NCBI GenBank assembly: GCA_032586195.1
Contig: JAWHQP010000004.1
Location: 124,001-188,000 of the forward strand
Source: JAWHQP01 sp032586195
GTDB taxonomy: Bacteria; Pseudomonadota; Gammaproteobacteria; Enterobacterales; Pasteurellaceae
Length of the DNA: 64,000 bases
Direction of reading: 5' to 3'
This document shows, piece after piece, positions 55,977 through 64,000 of this stretch. Numbering within the stretch: position 1 is the first letter of the stretch; each line of letters opens with the position of its first letter. The notes beneath the pieces are model-generated. The model saw nothing but the letters and a program-made list of their open reading frames with translations, was not told the DNA's origin and made no database searches. Made by a program: the position numbers and the translations under genes.

Positions 55977-57398
55977 ATGAGCAAACAAATTAAAACACAA
56001 GTGGTTGTATTAGGTGCGGGCCCTGCGGGCTATTCAGCCGCGTTCCGTAGTGCTGATTTAGGTATGGATACCGTTATTGTCGAACGTTTTTCCACGCTCG
56101 GCGGGGTGTGCCTTAATGTGGGTTGTATTCCGTCTAAAGCATTATTGCATGTGGCAAAAGTCATTGAAGAAGCCAAATCCTTAGCCGATTATGGTGTCGT
56201 ATTTGGCGAACCGACCACGGATATTGATAAAGTTCGCAGCTGGAAAGAAAAAGTCATCGCTCAATTAACCGGTGGTCTGGCCGGCATGGCGAAACAGCGT
56301 AAAGTACAGGTGGTGAACGGTTACGGTAAATTTACCGGGCCGAATACCATTGTGGTGGCAGGCGACAATGGCGAAACCACCATTACTTTCGATAATGCCA
56401 TTATCGCCGCGGGTTCCCGCCCGATTCAATTACCGTTTATCCCGCATGAGGATCCGCGTATTTGGGATTCCACGGATGCATTGGCGTTGCGTGAAGTGCC
56501 TGAAAATCTGCTCTTGATGGGTGGTGGTATTATCGGGCTTGAAATGGGTACGGTATATCATGCTCTCGGTTCAAAAGTGGATGTGGTGGAAATGTTTGAT
56601 CAGGTTATCCCGGCAGCGGATAAAGACGTTGTTGCGGTCTATACCAAACAAATCCAAAATAAATTCGGCTTATTGTTAGAAACCAAAGTTACGGCAGTTG
56701 AGGCGAAAGAAGACGGTATTTACGTTTCGATGGAAGGCAAAGCGGGTAATGAAACCCGTCGTTATGATGCCGTGTTAGTCGCCATCGGCCGTGCACCGAA
56801 CGGTAAATTAATTGATGCGGAAAAAGCGGGTATTGCCGTTGATGAACGCGGCTTTATCCGTACCGATAAACAAATGCGCACCAATGTGCCGCATATTTTT
56901 GCTATCGGCGATATTGTGGGACAACCGATGTTGGCGCACAAAGGGGTGCACGAAGGCCATGTTGCCGCCGAAGTGATTTCCGGCAAAAAACACTATTTTG
57001 ATCCGAAAGTGATTCCGTCTATTGCCTACACCGAGCCGGAAGTGGCATGGGTGGGTAAAACCGAGAAAGAGTGTAAAGCCGAGGGCATTAATTACGAAGT
57101 GGCGAAATTCCCGTGGGCCGCTTCGGGTCGGGCTATTGCTTCCGACTGTTCCGAAGGTATGACGAAATTAATTTTCGACAAAGGCACCCATCGTGTGATC
57201 GGCGGGGCTATCGTGGGAACCAATGGCGGTGAATTATTAGGTGAAATTGGTCTCGCCATTGAAATGGGCTGCGATGCGGAGGATTTAGCCTTAACCATTC
57301 ATGCTCACCCGACCTTACACGAGTCCGTCGGTTTAGCCGCTGAGGTATTTGAAGGTTCGATTACCGACTTGCCGAATCCGAAAGCGAAGAAAAAATAA
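55977..57398 (+). CDS. lpdA: Dihydrolipoamide dehydrogenase (E3)
   Basis: A flavoprotein that reoxidises dihydrolipoamide for pyruvate (and 2-oxoglutarate) dehydrogenase. It is 473 residues. FAD motif VVVLGAGPAGYSAAFRSADL, redox disulfide in GGVCLNVGCIPSKA, NAD motif LLMGGGIIGLEMGTVYHALG, second FAD segment FAIGDIVGQPMLAHKG, catalytic His-Glu in HAHPTLHESVG. ATG 55977 has GAGGAAAC upstream; a longer in-frame extension through the USS is rejected. Confidence 0.97.
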   Translation: MSKQIKTQVVVLGAGPAGYSAAFRSADLGMDTVIVERFSTLGGVCLNVGCIPSKALLHVAKVIEEAKSLADYGVVFGEPTTDIDKVRSWKEKVIAQLTGGLAGMAKQRKVQVVNGYGKFTGPNTIVVAGDNGETTITFDNAIIAAGSRPIQLPFIPHEDPRIWDSTDALALREVPENLLLMGGGIIGLEMGTVYHALGSKVDVVEMFDQVIPAADKDVVAVYTKQIQNKFGLLLETKVTAVEAKEDGIYVSMEGKAGNETRRYDAVLVAIGRAPNGKLIDAEKAGIAVDERGFIRTDKQMRTNVPHIFAIGDIVGQPMLAHKGVHEGHVAAEVISGKKHYFDPKVIPSIAYTEPEVAWVGKTEKECKAEGINYEVAKFPWAASGRAIASDCSEGMTKLIFDKGTHRVIGGAIVGTNGGELLGEIGLAIEMGCDAEDLALTIHAHPTLHESVGLAAEVFEGSITDLPNPKAKKK

Positions 57399-57417
57399 TC
57401 GAAAAATTCGATTTTTT

Positions 57418-57455
57418 GACACCGCACTTTGTAACCCCAAAGTGCGGTTTTTTTA
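57418..57455 (+). terminator. Inverted USS terminator of the aceEF-lpd operon
   Basis: ACCGCACTTTG and CAAAGTGCGGT pair as an 11-bp stem with an 8-nt loop followed by T7, 20 bp after lpd. Confidence 0.9.
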
Positions 57456-57482
57456 GATAAATTTTATTAGTTTTTCTAAAAA

Positions 57483-57498
57483 CGTGATATTTATCACA
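57483..57498. promoter_or_regulatory. CRP-type site upstream of the NlpC/P60 gene
   Basis: CGTGA-TATTTA-TCACA has GTGA-N6-TCAC exact. It lies ~110 bp before the gene at 57602. Confidence 0.7.
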
Positions 57499-57601
57499 TA
57501 AAAGCCATAAAATATAGATAAGAAATAGATAAAAGCTGGCTTTTTGATGAAATTTTCAGTAGGATATGCGGCGGTTTATATTGAATGAATAGGTTTTTTA
57601 G

Positions 57602-58159
57602 ATGAAAAAGAAAATTTTCGTGATCGCAGCGGCGTTATTACTCGCCGCCTGTTCAAATTCGCCTAGGCAGTCTGCCGCGGTATATCCATCGGATGATGAA
57701 ATAGATGATTCCCAATTAACCGGATTAATTGGTACGTTAAAAACCAATAAACCTCAAATGGATGTTCGCTCCGCCACATTAAGTTCTTCACATTTTTCTC
57801 CAGTTCAAGATAAAAAACTCGCTAAAGTTTATAACCAATGGGCAGGTACTCGTTATCGCTTAGGCGGAACAACGGCCAAAGGCATTGATTGTTCGGCGTT
57901 TATGCAGGAAACTTTTGCTAGTGCATTCGGTATTTCTTTGCCGCGTTCGACTTCAGAGCAGCGTTATGTCGGCAAACGAATTCAAAAGCAAGAGCTTCGT
58001 AAAGGCGATCTCGTTTTCTTCCGTAGCAATCGCCACGTCGGCGTTTATATGGGTAACAATCAGTTTATGCATGCCAGTACCCGTGAAGGCGTAACTATCA
58101 GCTCCTTGGACGAAAGCTATTGGGCAAGATCCTATACACAGTCCCGTCGTGTCTTATAA
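57602..58159 (+). CDS. NlpC/P60 lipoprotein endopeptidase (MepS/Spr-like)
   Basis: A 185-residue lipoprotein (KKKIFVIAAALLLAACSNS, lipobox LAAC) with a C-terminal NlpC/P60 cysteine peptidase. The catalytic Cys is in GIDCSAFMQETFA, the His in NRHVGVYMGNNQFMHAS. RGDLVFF-type KGDLVFFRSN is also present. Relatives such as MepS cut peptide cross-links in peptidoglycan to allow wall growth. It is monocistronic with a terminator at 58178-58204 and a CRP site upstream. Confidence 0.88.
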   Translation: MKKKIFVIAAALLLAACSNSPRQSAAVYPSDDEIDDSQLTGLIGTLKTNKPQMDVRSATLSSSHFSPVQDKKLAKVYNQWAGTRYRLGGTTAKGIDCSAFMQETFASAFGISLPRSTSEQRYVGKRIQKQELRKGDLVFFRSNRHVGVYMGNNQFMHASTREGVTISSLDESYWARSYTQSRRVL

Positions 58160-58177
58160 TTTATTCCTAATAAAAAG

Positions 58178-58204
58178 CCGTTAGTTTATCACTAACGGTT
58201 TTTT
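58178..58204 (+). terminator. Terminator of the NlpC/P60 gene
   Basis: CCGTTAG-(7 nt)-CTAACGG followed by T6 lies 18 bp after the stop. Confidence 0.9.
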
Positions 58205-58277
58205 ACTATGCGCGGTTTATTTACGCTTTCCGAAAGGCGTGTTAGGCACTTTGGAAGTTTAGGTGAAAAGTCGGAAA

Positions 58278-58310
58278 GAAACCTTGCGATTTATGACGTT
58301 GCAAGGTTTC
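58278..58310 (-). terminator. Terminator of pgtP
   Basis: GAAACCTTGC pairs with GCAAGGTTTC (10 bp, 13-nt loop). It lies 13 bp past the pgtP stop, with a short T-rich tail on the minus strand. Confidence 0.75.
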
Positions 58311-58322
58311 CTGCTCATATTA

Positions 58323-59666
58323 TTATGCCTGACGTTTTTGGCGTTCTAAACGTAATACACCTAAATGGGTCATGTAACAGCAGAAAATACAACCCGCTAC
58401 CGCGAATAACAGTAAATAGAAACCCGCGTCCCAACCGAAACGTTCCGCCAAAATACCAAATAATGCCGTACCTGAGAAACTGCCTAAAATATAGCTTAAT
58501 AAGCCGCGCAAACCTGTTGCGGAACCCGCGGCAAAAGAGGGGACAAGTTCAATGGTCTGTAAGGAGGAAAGGAACATCGGTACGTAAATCAAACAGCCGA
58601 TAATGCCTGCACCGATAGTTACCGTCAATAAATCTTGACCGCCCCAGTAGGCAAACATGGCAAGTCCTACACCTACTAAAGTGATAATGGCAAGCGGCAT
58701 ACGGCGACCTTTGAAATAAGTATCGGTAAGCCAGCCTGCTAATAAAGTGGAAGGAATCGCAGCCCATTCGAAAATCGCAAAGGCGGTTGCCATTTGTCCT
58801 TTGCTGAAACCTTTGGTTTCAAGCAGATAAAGCGGCAACCAAGTCAACACGCCGAAACGAATCATGTAGGTAAATACATCAATAAAGGAGACAAACCATA
58901 CGTTAATATCTTTCATAATGTAATCGCGGAATATTTCCCAGGTAGTAAGATTAACGTTTTCGTTTTTAGTGATGATCAACTCTTCTTGTTCGGTATTGAG
59001 AATTTGCGAGGTCGGCGGTAAGCCTTCGTTGTAAGTACGCCCCGTTCCCACGACATAGAAAATCAATGCCACAATAATGGCAATAACCGTCGGCACCATA
59101 AAATGTGCGGCTTGCCAGTGTTCTTGGCCGAGCCAGGCGATGCTCGCCCCTGCGATAGGTGCAACCAAACCGCCGCCCACATTATGAGAAATATTAAAAG
59201 CTGCAGTGATTACCCCACGGGATTTACGAGGAAACCAGCTCGCCAGCACCACATAAGCCGGGCCGGCTCCCATACCTTGGAAAACTCCGTTCAGCACGCA
59301 TAAAAACAAGAAAATCCAGAATGAGGCGCTAAAGCCCATCATGAAGTTCACTGCGGCAGACATCAGCAAACCGAAAATCATAAAATGCTTCGGATTGGAT
59401 TTATCCGCAAATGCCGACATAAAACCTTTACTCAGCCCGTACACAATTAACATGGTGCCTGAAATAAAGCCAATGTCTTTTTTGGTAAAACCGAAGTCGC
59501 TAATGAGTTCCGGCGAAGAGAGCAAGAAGTTATTACGTAAAATATAATAGGCTGCGTAGCCGATAAAAATACCGAACAGAGCATGCCATCTTAAGCGATT
59601 GTAACGATCCCGAATTTCCGGTTCAGGAACGGGTTTTCCGGGTTTAGAAGCTAAAAATGAAAGCAT
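58323..59666 (-). CDS. pgtP: Phosphoglycerate:phosphate antiporter
   Basis: A 447-residue organophosphate:Pi antiporter (MFS). Family segments are YILRNNFLLSSPELISDFGF, KDIGFISGTMLIVYGLSKGF, NGVFQGMGAGPAYVVLASWF and AAFNISHNVGGGLVAPIAGA. The context decides its identity: it is divergent from pgtC-pgtB-pgtA, the Salmonella phosphoglycerate sensing set, so it most likely takes up 3-phosphoglycerate, 2-phosphoglycerate and phosphoenolpyruvate. GlpT or UhpT activity is less likely. Confidence 0.85.
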   Translation of the reverse strand: MLSFLASKPGKPVPEPEIRDRYNRLRWHALFGIFIGYAAYYILRNNFLLSSPELISDFGFTKKDIGFISGTMLIVYGLSKGFMSAFADKSNPKHFMIFGLLMSAAVNFMMGFSASFWIFLFLCVLNGVFQGMGAGPAYVVLASWFPRKSRGVITAAFNISHNVGGGLVAPIAGASIAWLGQEHWQAAHFMVPTVIAIIVALIFYVVGTGRTYNEGLPPTSQILNTEQEELIITKNENVNLTTWEIFRDYIMKDINVWFVSFIDVFTYMIRFGVLTWLPLYLLETKGFSKGQMATAFAIFEWAAIPSTLLAGWLTDTYFKGRRMPLAIITLVGVGLAMFAYWGGQDLLTVTIGAGIIGCLIYVPMFLSSLQTIELVPSFAAGSATGLRGLLSYILGSFSGTALFGILAERFGWDAGFYLLLFAVAGCIFCCYMTHLGVLRLERQKRQA

Positions 59667-59791
59667 AATGAATTCCTTTTATTAGGATTGATGGATAAAA
59701 TAATTTTTAGACGGAATTATGCTAATATATTCAATAAAAAAGATAAAATTTTGAAAAATATGACGTTTTTAACTCAAATTTGATATTTTAG

Positions 59792-59822
59792 GTGTCATTT
59801 TTGACACAACTTGTTGCAAGTT
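59792..59822. promoter_or_regulatory. Two abutting palindromes in the pgtP-pgtC intergenic region
   Basis: GTGTCA-TTTT-TGACAC (59792-59807) is directly followed by AACTTG-TTG-CAAGTT (59808-59822). Both lie 125-155 bp before pgtP and could be operators, for example for PgtA. A USS follows at 59837. Confidence 0.5.
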
Positions 59823-59905
59823 ATCAGGCATTTTAAAAGTGCGGTAAAATTTCGGGACAGATTTGGTTCAAGCTATTTTAGTGGGCAAAAAGAAAATTTT
59901 AATTT

Positions 59906-59921
59906 TGTGAATCGGATCACA
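59906..59921. promoter_or_regulatory. Perfect CRP site immediately before pgtC
   Basis: TGTGA-ATCGGA-TCACA ends 16 bp before the pgtC ATG and only two bases before its AAAGGA ribosome site. That is too close for normal activation of pgtC. It could repress or block pgtC transcription. Confidence 0.75.
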
Positions 59922-59937
59922 TTTAAAGGATAAGAAA

Positions 59938-61167
59938 ATGAAAAAATTACACCTTTTATTGGGTACGCTCTGTCTATTTTTTCATGCATTATTAGCGGCC
60001 AAAGAATTGGTTGTGGCGACAACCTTTTCTCCTGACACCATTGATTACATTGTGCGGCATTGGCAAAAGGATTTTCCCGAGCAAAAAATCCGTATCATTA
60101 ACCGCACTTCCGGCTCTCTTGAACGTTTGTTAGATCAACCTAATATGGAAGCCATTGATTTGGTGCTCAGTTCCTCGCCTTTTCTATTTCAGCATTTGAA
60201 AGACAATCATCGGCTCCATGATTTGCCTCAGTCCCTCTATGCTCACAATATTTTAATTCCTGATATACTTAAACCGAATGTAACTGCCGTGGCATTTTCG
60301 GGTTACGGTATTTTATTCAATAAAGAACGCCTGCGACAGCAACAATTATCGCCGCCGACAGACTGGGACAGTTTAATGAATAAAGCCTATTACAACGGCA
60401 TTGTTATGAGCTCCCCGTCCCGTTCCAGCACGGCGCACATTATGCTGGAAATGCTGTTGCAGCAGCGCGGCTGGCAGCAGGGCTGGCAAGATTTTCTGAC
60501 CTTGGCTTCTAACATTACCTTTATGGCATCACGCAGTTTTAATGTGACCGAACGTCTTAAAATGGGGCTTGGCATGGCGGGCTTGAGCATTGATACTTAC
60601 GCTGCACATGGCAAGGCACAGCAGGATTTGGATTTTGTCTATTTTCCTTATTCCGTTATTTCTCCTACATTTATCGCCATTACTAAAAACAGCAATAATA
60701 AAACGCAGGGCGAGACTTTTATTCAGTTTCTTTTAAGTGACAAGGGGCAAGCGATGATTGCCAATCCCGGCGCGGCAAAATTGCCTGTTCAGCCCCTTGC
60801 CCTCGATCATCCTCTTTATGCTTTACAGCAAAAACTGCTGGCCAATCCGACATTGGATTACGGGCTGTTATTACAACGACGGCATTTGGTGGAACGTTTA
60901 TTTGATGTGGCGATAACCTTTCGCCTCAGTACACTCAAAGAAAGCTGGGAAAGATTACATCTAATTGAAAAGCAAGGAAAAATCCGAGAGGATATTCGTC
61001 GGATTTTAAGCCGGATTCCTATTTCTAATGCTGAAGCCACGGATCCGCAATTTTTATCGCGTTTTAAACATGATAGGGCCTTTGCTCTGCAACAAGAAAA
61101 ATATTGGGCTGAATTTTTCCAAAAACAAACGGAACAAGCCATAAGCTTGCTTGAGGAAAAGCCATGA
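59938..61167 (+). CDS. pgtC: Periplasmic phosphoglycerate-sensing protein PgtC
   Basis: A 409-residue exported protein with signal peptide (KKLHLLLGTLCLFFHALLAA). The body resembles iron/thiamine-type extracellular binding proteins: ELVVATTFSPDTIDYIVRHW, EAIDLVLSSSPFLFQHLKDN, SGYGILFNKERLRQQQLSPP and ITKNSNNKTQGETFIQFLLS. The C-terminal ~110 residues are helical and specific to PgtC. In Salmonella, PgtC works with PgtB to relieve repression of pgtP when phosphoglycerate is present. It overlaps pgtB (ATGA). Confidence 0.85.
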   Translation: MKKLHLLLGTLCLFFHALLAAKELVVATTFSPDTIDYIVRHWQKDFPEQKIRIINRTSGSLERLLDQPNMEAIDLVLSSSPFLFQHLKDNHRLHDLPQSLYAHNILIPDILKPNVTAVAFSGYGILFNKERLRQQQLSPPTDWDSLMNKAYYNGIVMSSPSRSSTAHIMLEMLLQQRGWQQGWQDFLTLASNITFMASRSFNVTERLKMGLGMAGLSIDTYAAHGKAQQDLDFVYFPYSVISPTFIAITKNSNNKTQGETFIQFLLSDKGQAMIANPGAAKLPVQPLALDHPLYALQQKLLANPTLDYGLLLQRRHLVERLFDVAITFRLSTLKESWERLHLIEKQGKIREDIRRILSRIPISNAEATDPQFLSRFKHDRAFALQQEKYWAEFFQKQTEQAISLLEEKP

Positions 61168-63074
61168 AAAGCCGACAAAGCATTCGACAAATTCTCCGCA
61201 ATGCCTTGGTGCTCAGTTTATTTTTTACCACCGTGATCGGTATGGTGAGCCTCTATTCTTGGTATCAGCAAGGTCGCCGGATTCATTATATAATTGAGGA
61301 TTATTTTCCCGCTTCTTATCTGGCGTTGAAGCTTGAAGATCAAGTGAATATGTTCACCCGTGAATTGGATCGCTTTTCTATGCTGAAAAATCATTCTGTG
61401 CGGCAGAGTATGTTTAATCAGCTAAATGATCAGATCAATGTCATTCATCAATTGGGCGAACAACTTTCGCTTCGAAATAAAGGTAATTTTCAGCCAAATC
61501 TCACCGCACTTTCGGGCTTGATTGATAGAATTAATCGGAATCAGATTAAACATTTTCAGATCGAACAGAAAAAACAAGAATTACTCACTAAAATTCAATG
61601 GGTTAATGATGACTTTAATAATGAAGTAGTGACATTGATTCAGGAAATCAGCTCTCAGCAAACAATGATCGCCCTGCAATCTGATCCTCATAAAGTCGGT
61701 CTGCTCGCCCGGTTACAGCAAGAATTGCAAACTGTTTATCAACTGGCAGCTTTAGAGGAACAGATAAAAAATGAACTCATTCAGTTTATTTATGCACTGA
61801 ATAATGACAACTTAATTTCCCGTTATGAAGAGATGCAACAGCTTTTTTCCGTGCTGCAACAACAAAACCAAGAGAAAATCACGCAACCCAGTATTATTTT
61901 GTTAAAAGAAATGGTAGGCAATTTATTTAATAAAACGGATTTAGACGGCTTAATCAGCGATATTCAATATTATCAACAGCAGGCCCACCGATTAGAACAG
62001 CAAAAAATCCGGATTATTCAGCAAATTAAACAATTAACCGGACAGTTTTTAGCGGAAAATCAGCAGAGTTTTTCTGATTTAAATAAAACTCTGAAAAATA
62101 ACACCGCACTTAGCGGTATGATTATTGCCATTTCTTTATTCATTGCGCTGATTTTTATTTGGGCATTTTATCAGTTTTATATTAAAGCCAATTTAAGCTT
62201 ACGTTTAGCCAAAATCATTCATGCCATTACTCGCCTGAATCAAGGGGATAATCAGCCGAGTCTGGATATTGTCGGCAATGATGAAATTACCCAGATTGCT
62301 CATTTGCTTAAAACCCATATTCATTTGCTGCAAGAACGTTCAATTATTGTACAGAATTTAAAAGAAACCCAAGATGAACTGATTCAGACGGCAAAGCTCG
62401 CCGTGGTGGGGCAAACCATGAGCACTTTAGCCCATGAAATCAATCAGCCGCTCAATGCTATGTCCATTTATCTGTTTACCTTGCGTAAAAAAGCCGGTGA
62501 AATGGCGCTAAAAGATCATAGCGTCATGGACGCGGTGGATCACATTGAACGGCTTACGGAGCGTATTCACCGTATTATCAAAGGGTTACGTCAATTCAGC
62601 AAAAAGAATAGTTCTGACAATGCGTTAGCGCCGGTTAACCTTACGACTATCATACAAGAGGCCTGGCAGCTGCTTGTCATGCGGCATAAATCCATGTCCG
62701 CTGTATTAACCGTTGATGGTGATGCAAACGTGTTGGCTCAGGCGGTGTTGCTGGAACAGGTGTTTGTGAACTTATTCAATAACGCACTGGATGCCCATAA
62801 AGATTCGCCGCTGATCGAGGTGAACATTCAGTTTCAGAATGAACAAATCCGCGTGAGTATTTCCGATAATGGTGAAGGTTGGGGAAATGCGGACGCCGAA
62901 AAGCTAATGCGGCCTTTTTACACTAACAAAGCGGTGGGACTGGGTTTAGGCTTGGTTATTTGTCAAAAAATCATGCGGCAGTTTTCCGGCGATTTATATT
63001 TAGCTTCCAATTTGCATAAAGGCGCGGTGATTATTCTCGTCTTTCCTCTCCTTCAACCGGCTTTGACCGTATAA
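61164..63074 (+). CDS. pgtB: Sensor histidine kinase PgtB
   Basis: A 636-residue membrane kinase. TM1 spans ~12-32, a ~280-residue periplasmic helical domain rich in Gln/Leu follows, TM2 is ~317-340, then HAMP-like sequence. The DHp helix carries the phospho-His H424 in MSTLAHEINQPLNAMSIYLF. The ATPase has an N-box (VNLFNNALDAHKDS), G1 (SDNGEGWG) and G2 (VGLGLGLVICQKIM). It forms an operon with pgtC and pgtA. The large sensor domain presumably contacts PgtC. Two USS copies lie inside. Confidence 0.9.
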   Translation: MKSRQSIRQILRNALVLSLFFTTVIGMVSLYSWYQQGRRIHYIIEDYFPASYLALKLEDQVNMFTRELDRFSMLKNHSVRQSMFNQLNDQINVIHQLGEQLSLRNKGNFQPNLTALSGLIDRINRNQIKHFQIEQKKQELLTKIQWVNDDFNNEVVTLIQEISSQQTMIALQSDPHKVGLLARLQQELQTVYQLAALEEQIKNELIQFIYALNNDNLISRYEEMQQLFSVLQQQNQEKITQPSIILLKEMVGNLFNKTDLDGLISDIQYYQQQAHRLEQQKIRIIQQIKQLTGQFLAENQQSFSDLNKTLKNNTALSGMIIAISLFIALIFIWAFYQFYIKANLSLRLAKIIHAITRLNQGDNQPSLDIVGNDEITQIAHLLKTHIHLLQERSIIVQNLKETQDELIQTAKLAVVGQTMSTLAHEINQPLNAMSIYLFTLRKKAGEMALKDHSVMDAVDHIERLTERIHRIIKGLRQFSKKNSSDNALAPVNLTTIIQEAWQLLVMRHKSMSAVLTVDGDANVLAQAVLLEQVFVNLFNNALDAHKDSPLIEVNIQFQNEQIRVSISDNGEGWGNADAEKLMRPFYTNKAVGLGLGLVICQKIMRQFSGDLYLASNLHKGAVIILVFPLLQPALTV

Positions 63075-63086
63075 CAGGTGAATCTC

Positions 63087-64000
63087 ATGATACAATCAAA
63101 CCATGCAAAACCTTGTATTTTCTTAATTGATGATGACAGTGATGTCCTCAATGCCTATCAAACTCTGTTGATCATGGAGGGTTATGAAACCCGCTGCTTT
63201 AGCGATCCCAAGCAGGCGCTGGCCGCCCTGCCGGCACAATGGTACGGCGTGGTGGTGAGCGATATTTATATGCCGCAAATGTCGGGCTGGGAATTGCTCG
63301 AAGCGGTGCAGAAACAAGATCCTTATTTACCGATGATTTTGATTACAGGACATGGCGATGTGCCGATGGCGATTGAAGCCGTGAAAAAGGGAGCGTTTTA
63401 TTTTATTGAAAAACCGATTCAGCCGGCATTATTGCTGCAACAAATCGAACAAGCTTTGGCACAACGCAGGATACGCTTGAATAAGCGGGAGTATCAACAG
63501 GCCCAATTACAAACCCATTTTATCGGACAAAGCCAGTGGGTTAAACACTTGCGTAAACGTTTGCAACAACTGGCTGAAATTGATTTGCCGGTGTTTATTT
63601 TCGGCGAAACCGGTACAGGGCGCACGATGGCGGCGGATTATCTTTATGAATTATCGCAAGAGCGTTTCCTGCATAAGCTTAATATTGAATTGATCGCCAC
63701 TTGCGAGTTGGAGGATTTACAAAGCAAGCTCAAAGATGTGCAATCCTGCCATCTGATTATTAAAAATATTGAATTTTTAACACCGGCGGCACAAAAATAC
63801 CTTAGTCAGTGCCTGTATCAATATAAAACCATCCGCCTTGTCGCCATCAGCCGGCATGCGCCGCAACAACTTTTAGCGGATTTCGGCTTGTTGCCCGAAT
63901 TATTTTATGCTTTCCGTCTCACGCAGATCGAATGCTTGCCGCTCGCTCATTGCAGTGCGGATATTGAACCGTTATTCCGTCATTATCTTGCGCTTATTTG
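63087..64000 (+). CDS. pgtA: NtrC-like response regulator PgtA with degenerate AAA+ domain (cut by window end)
   Basis: The first 304 codons are present; the C-terminal HTH is beyond the window. Receiver domain: acidic residues 15-17 (IDDDSDV), phospho-Asp D59 in VVSDIYMPQMSG, T87 in LITGHGD and K109 in IEKPIQP. The AAA+ part has a Walker A relic GETGTGRT (173-180, Lys replaced by Arg). No GAFTGA loop is present, and NIEFLTPAAQKYL replaces the Walker B LDEI block. It probably works without sigma-54. ATG 63087 follows AGGTG, 12 bp after pgtB. Confidence 0.88.
   Translation, partial: MIQSNHAKPCIFLIDDDSDVLNAYQTLLIMEGYETRCFSDPKQALAALPAQWYGVVVSDIYMPQMSGWELLEAVQKQDPYLPMILITGHGDVPMAIEAVKKGAFYFIEKPIQPALLLQQIEQALAQRRIRLNKREYQQAQLQTHFIGQSQWVKHLRKRLQQLAEIDLPVFIFGETGTGRTMAADYLYELSQERFLHKLNIELIATCELEDLQSKLKDVQSCHLIIKNIEFLTPAAQKYLSQCLYQYKTIRLVAISRHAPQQLLADFGLLPELFYAFRLTQIECLPLAHCSADIEPLFRHYLALI

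Noticed and set aside
58208..58603. 131-codon plus-strand frame after the NlpC/P60 terminator
   Set aside because: It begins right after a strong terminator and runs antisense into pgtP. The sequence is low in recognisable features.

Overview
The window is chromosomal DNA of a gamma-proteobacterium of the family Pasteurellaceae. The main evidence is the 9-mer AAGTGCGGT or its complement, the Haemophilus-type DNA uptake signal sequence (USS). I count about 32 exact copies by eye, where chance predicts fewer than one in 64 kb. Gene order also matches the family: fucRIKUAP, thiBPQ-bioB, initiator tRNA-rimP-nusA-infB-rbfA-truB, and zevAB. The broad sugar and organophosphate uptake repertoire fits a rumen-type or commensal Hin-clade species such as the Basfia/Mannheimia succiniciproducens or Actinobacillus succinogenes group. 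I cannot name the species from the sequence alone. I see no IS elements, prophage or CRISPR.

Layout. 1-2952: a GntR/NagR regulator, an N-acetylglucosamine-type PTS IIBC permease and the start of a secreted sulfatase, with DasR/NagR-like operators and a CRP site. 3272-6232: glnE. 6421-8664: a polar amino-acid (possibly cystine) ABC transporter. 8891-9232: a small periplasmic OB-fold protein. 9409-16184: the L-fucose operon, whose isomerase gene fucI carries a one-base frameshift. 16297-20715: a TPP riboswitch followed by thiBPQ and bioB. 20859-22818: peroxiredoxin and metC, divergent. 23019-27390: an AraC-regulated inositol-like sugar module. 27738-29301: a DUF1439 protein, a kinase-fold protein and a 40-residue glycine-rich lipoprotein.

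29400-35543: initiator tRNA and the translation/transcription factor operon. 35631-38539: a UhpC-like organophosphate carrier divergent from deoC-deoR, with a CRP site between them. 38592-41048: sucrose-6-phosphate hydrolase and fructokinase. 41103-43289: tyrS and sfsA, with a probable Fur-controlled small RNA between them. 43533-46531: pntAB, with a PurR-like operator at the promoter. 46649-48813: a secreted unknown, a uracil-DNA-glycosylase-like protein and cdd. 48903-49068: a possible FNR-linked small RNA. 49189-50840: zevAB zinc uptake. 51259-57398: aceE-aceF-lpd. 57602-58159: an NlpC/P60 lipoprotein. 58323-64000: the pgtP / pgtCBA phosphoglycerate uptake and sensing system, cut by the window end.

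Much of the window is catabolic and appears to be under CRP. CRP-type palindromes (GTGA-N6-TCAC) lie at the PTS/sulfatase, fucose, inositol-like, araC, deoC/uhpC-like, nlpC and pgt control regions. The least explained items are two orphan promoter-to-terminator units that look like small RNA genes. One is under Fur boxes (42403-42540). The other has an FNR box at about -60 (48903-49068).
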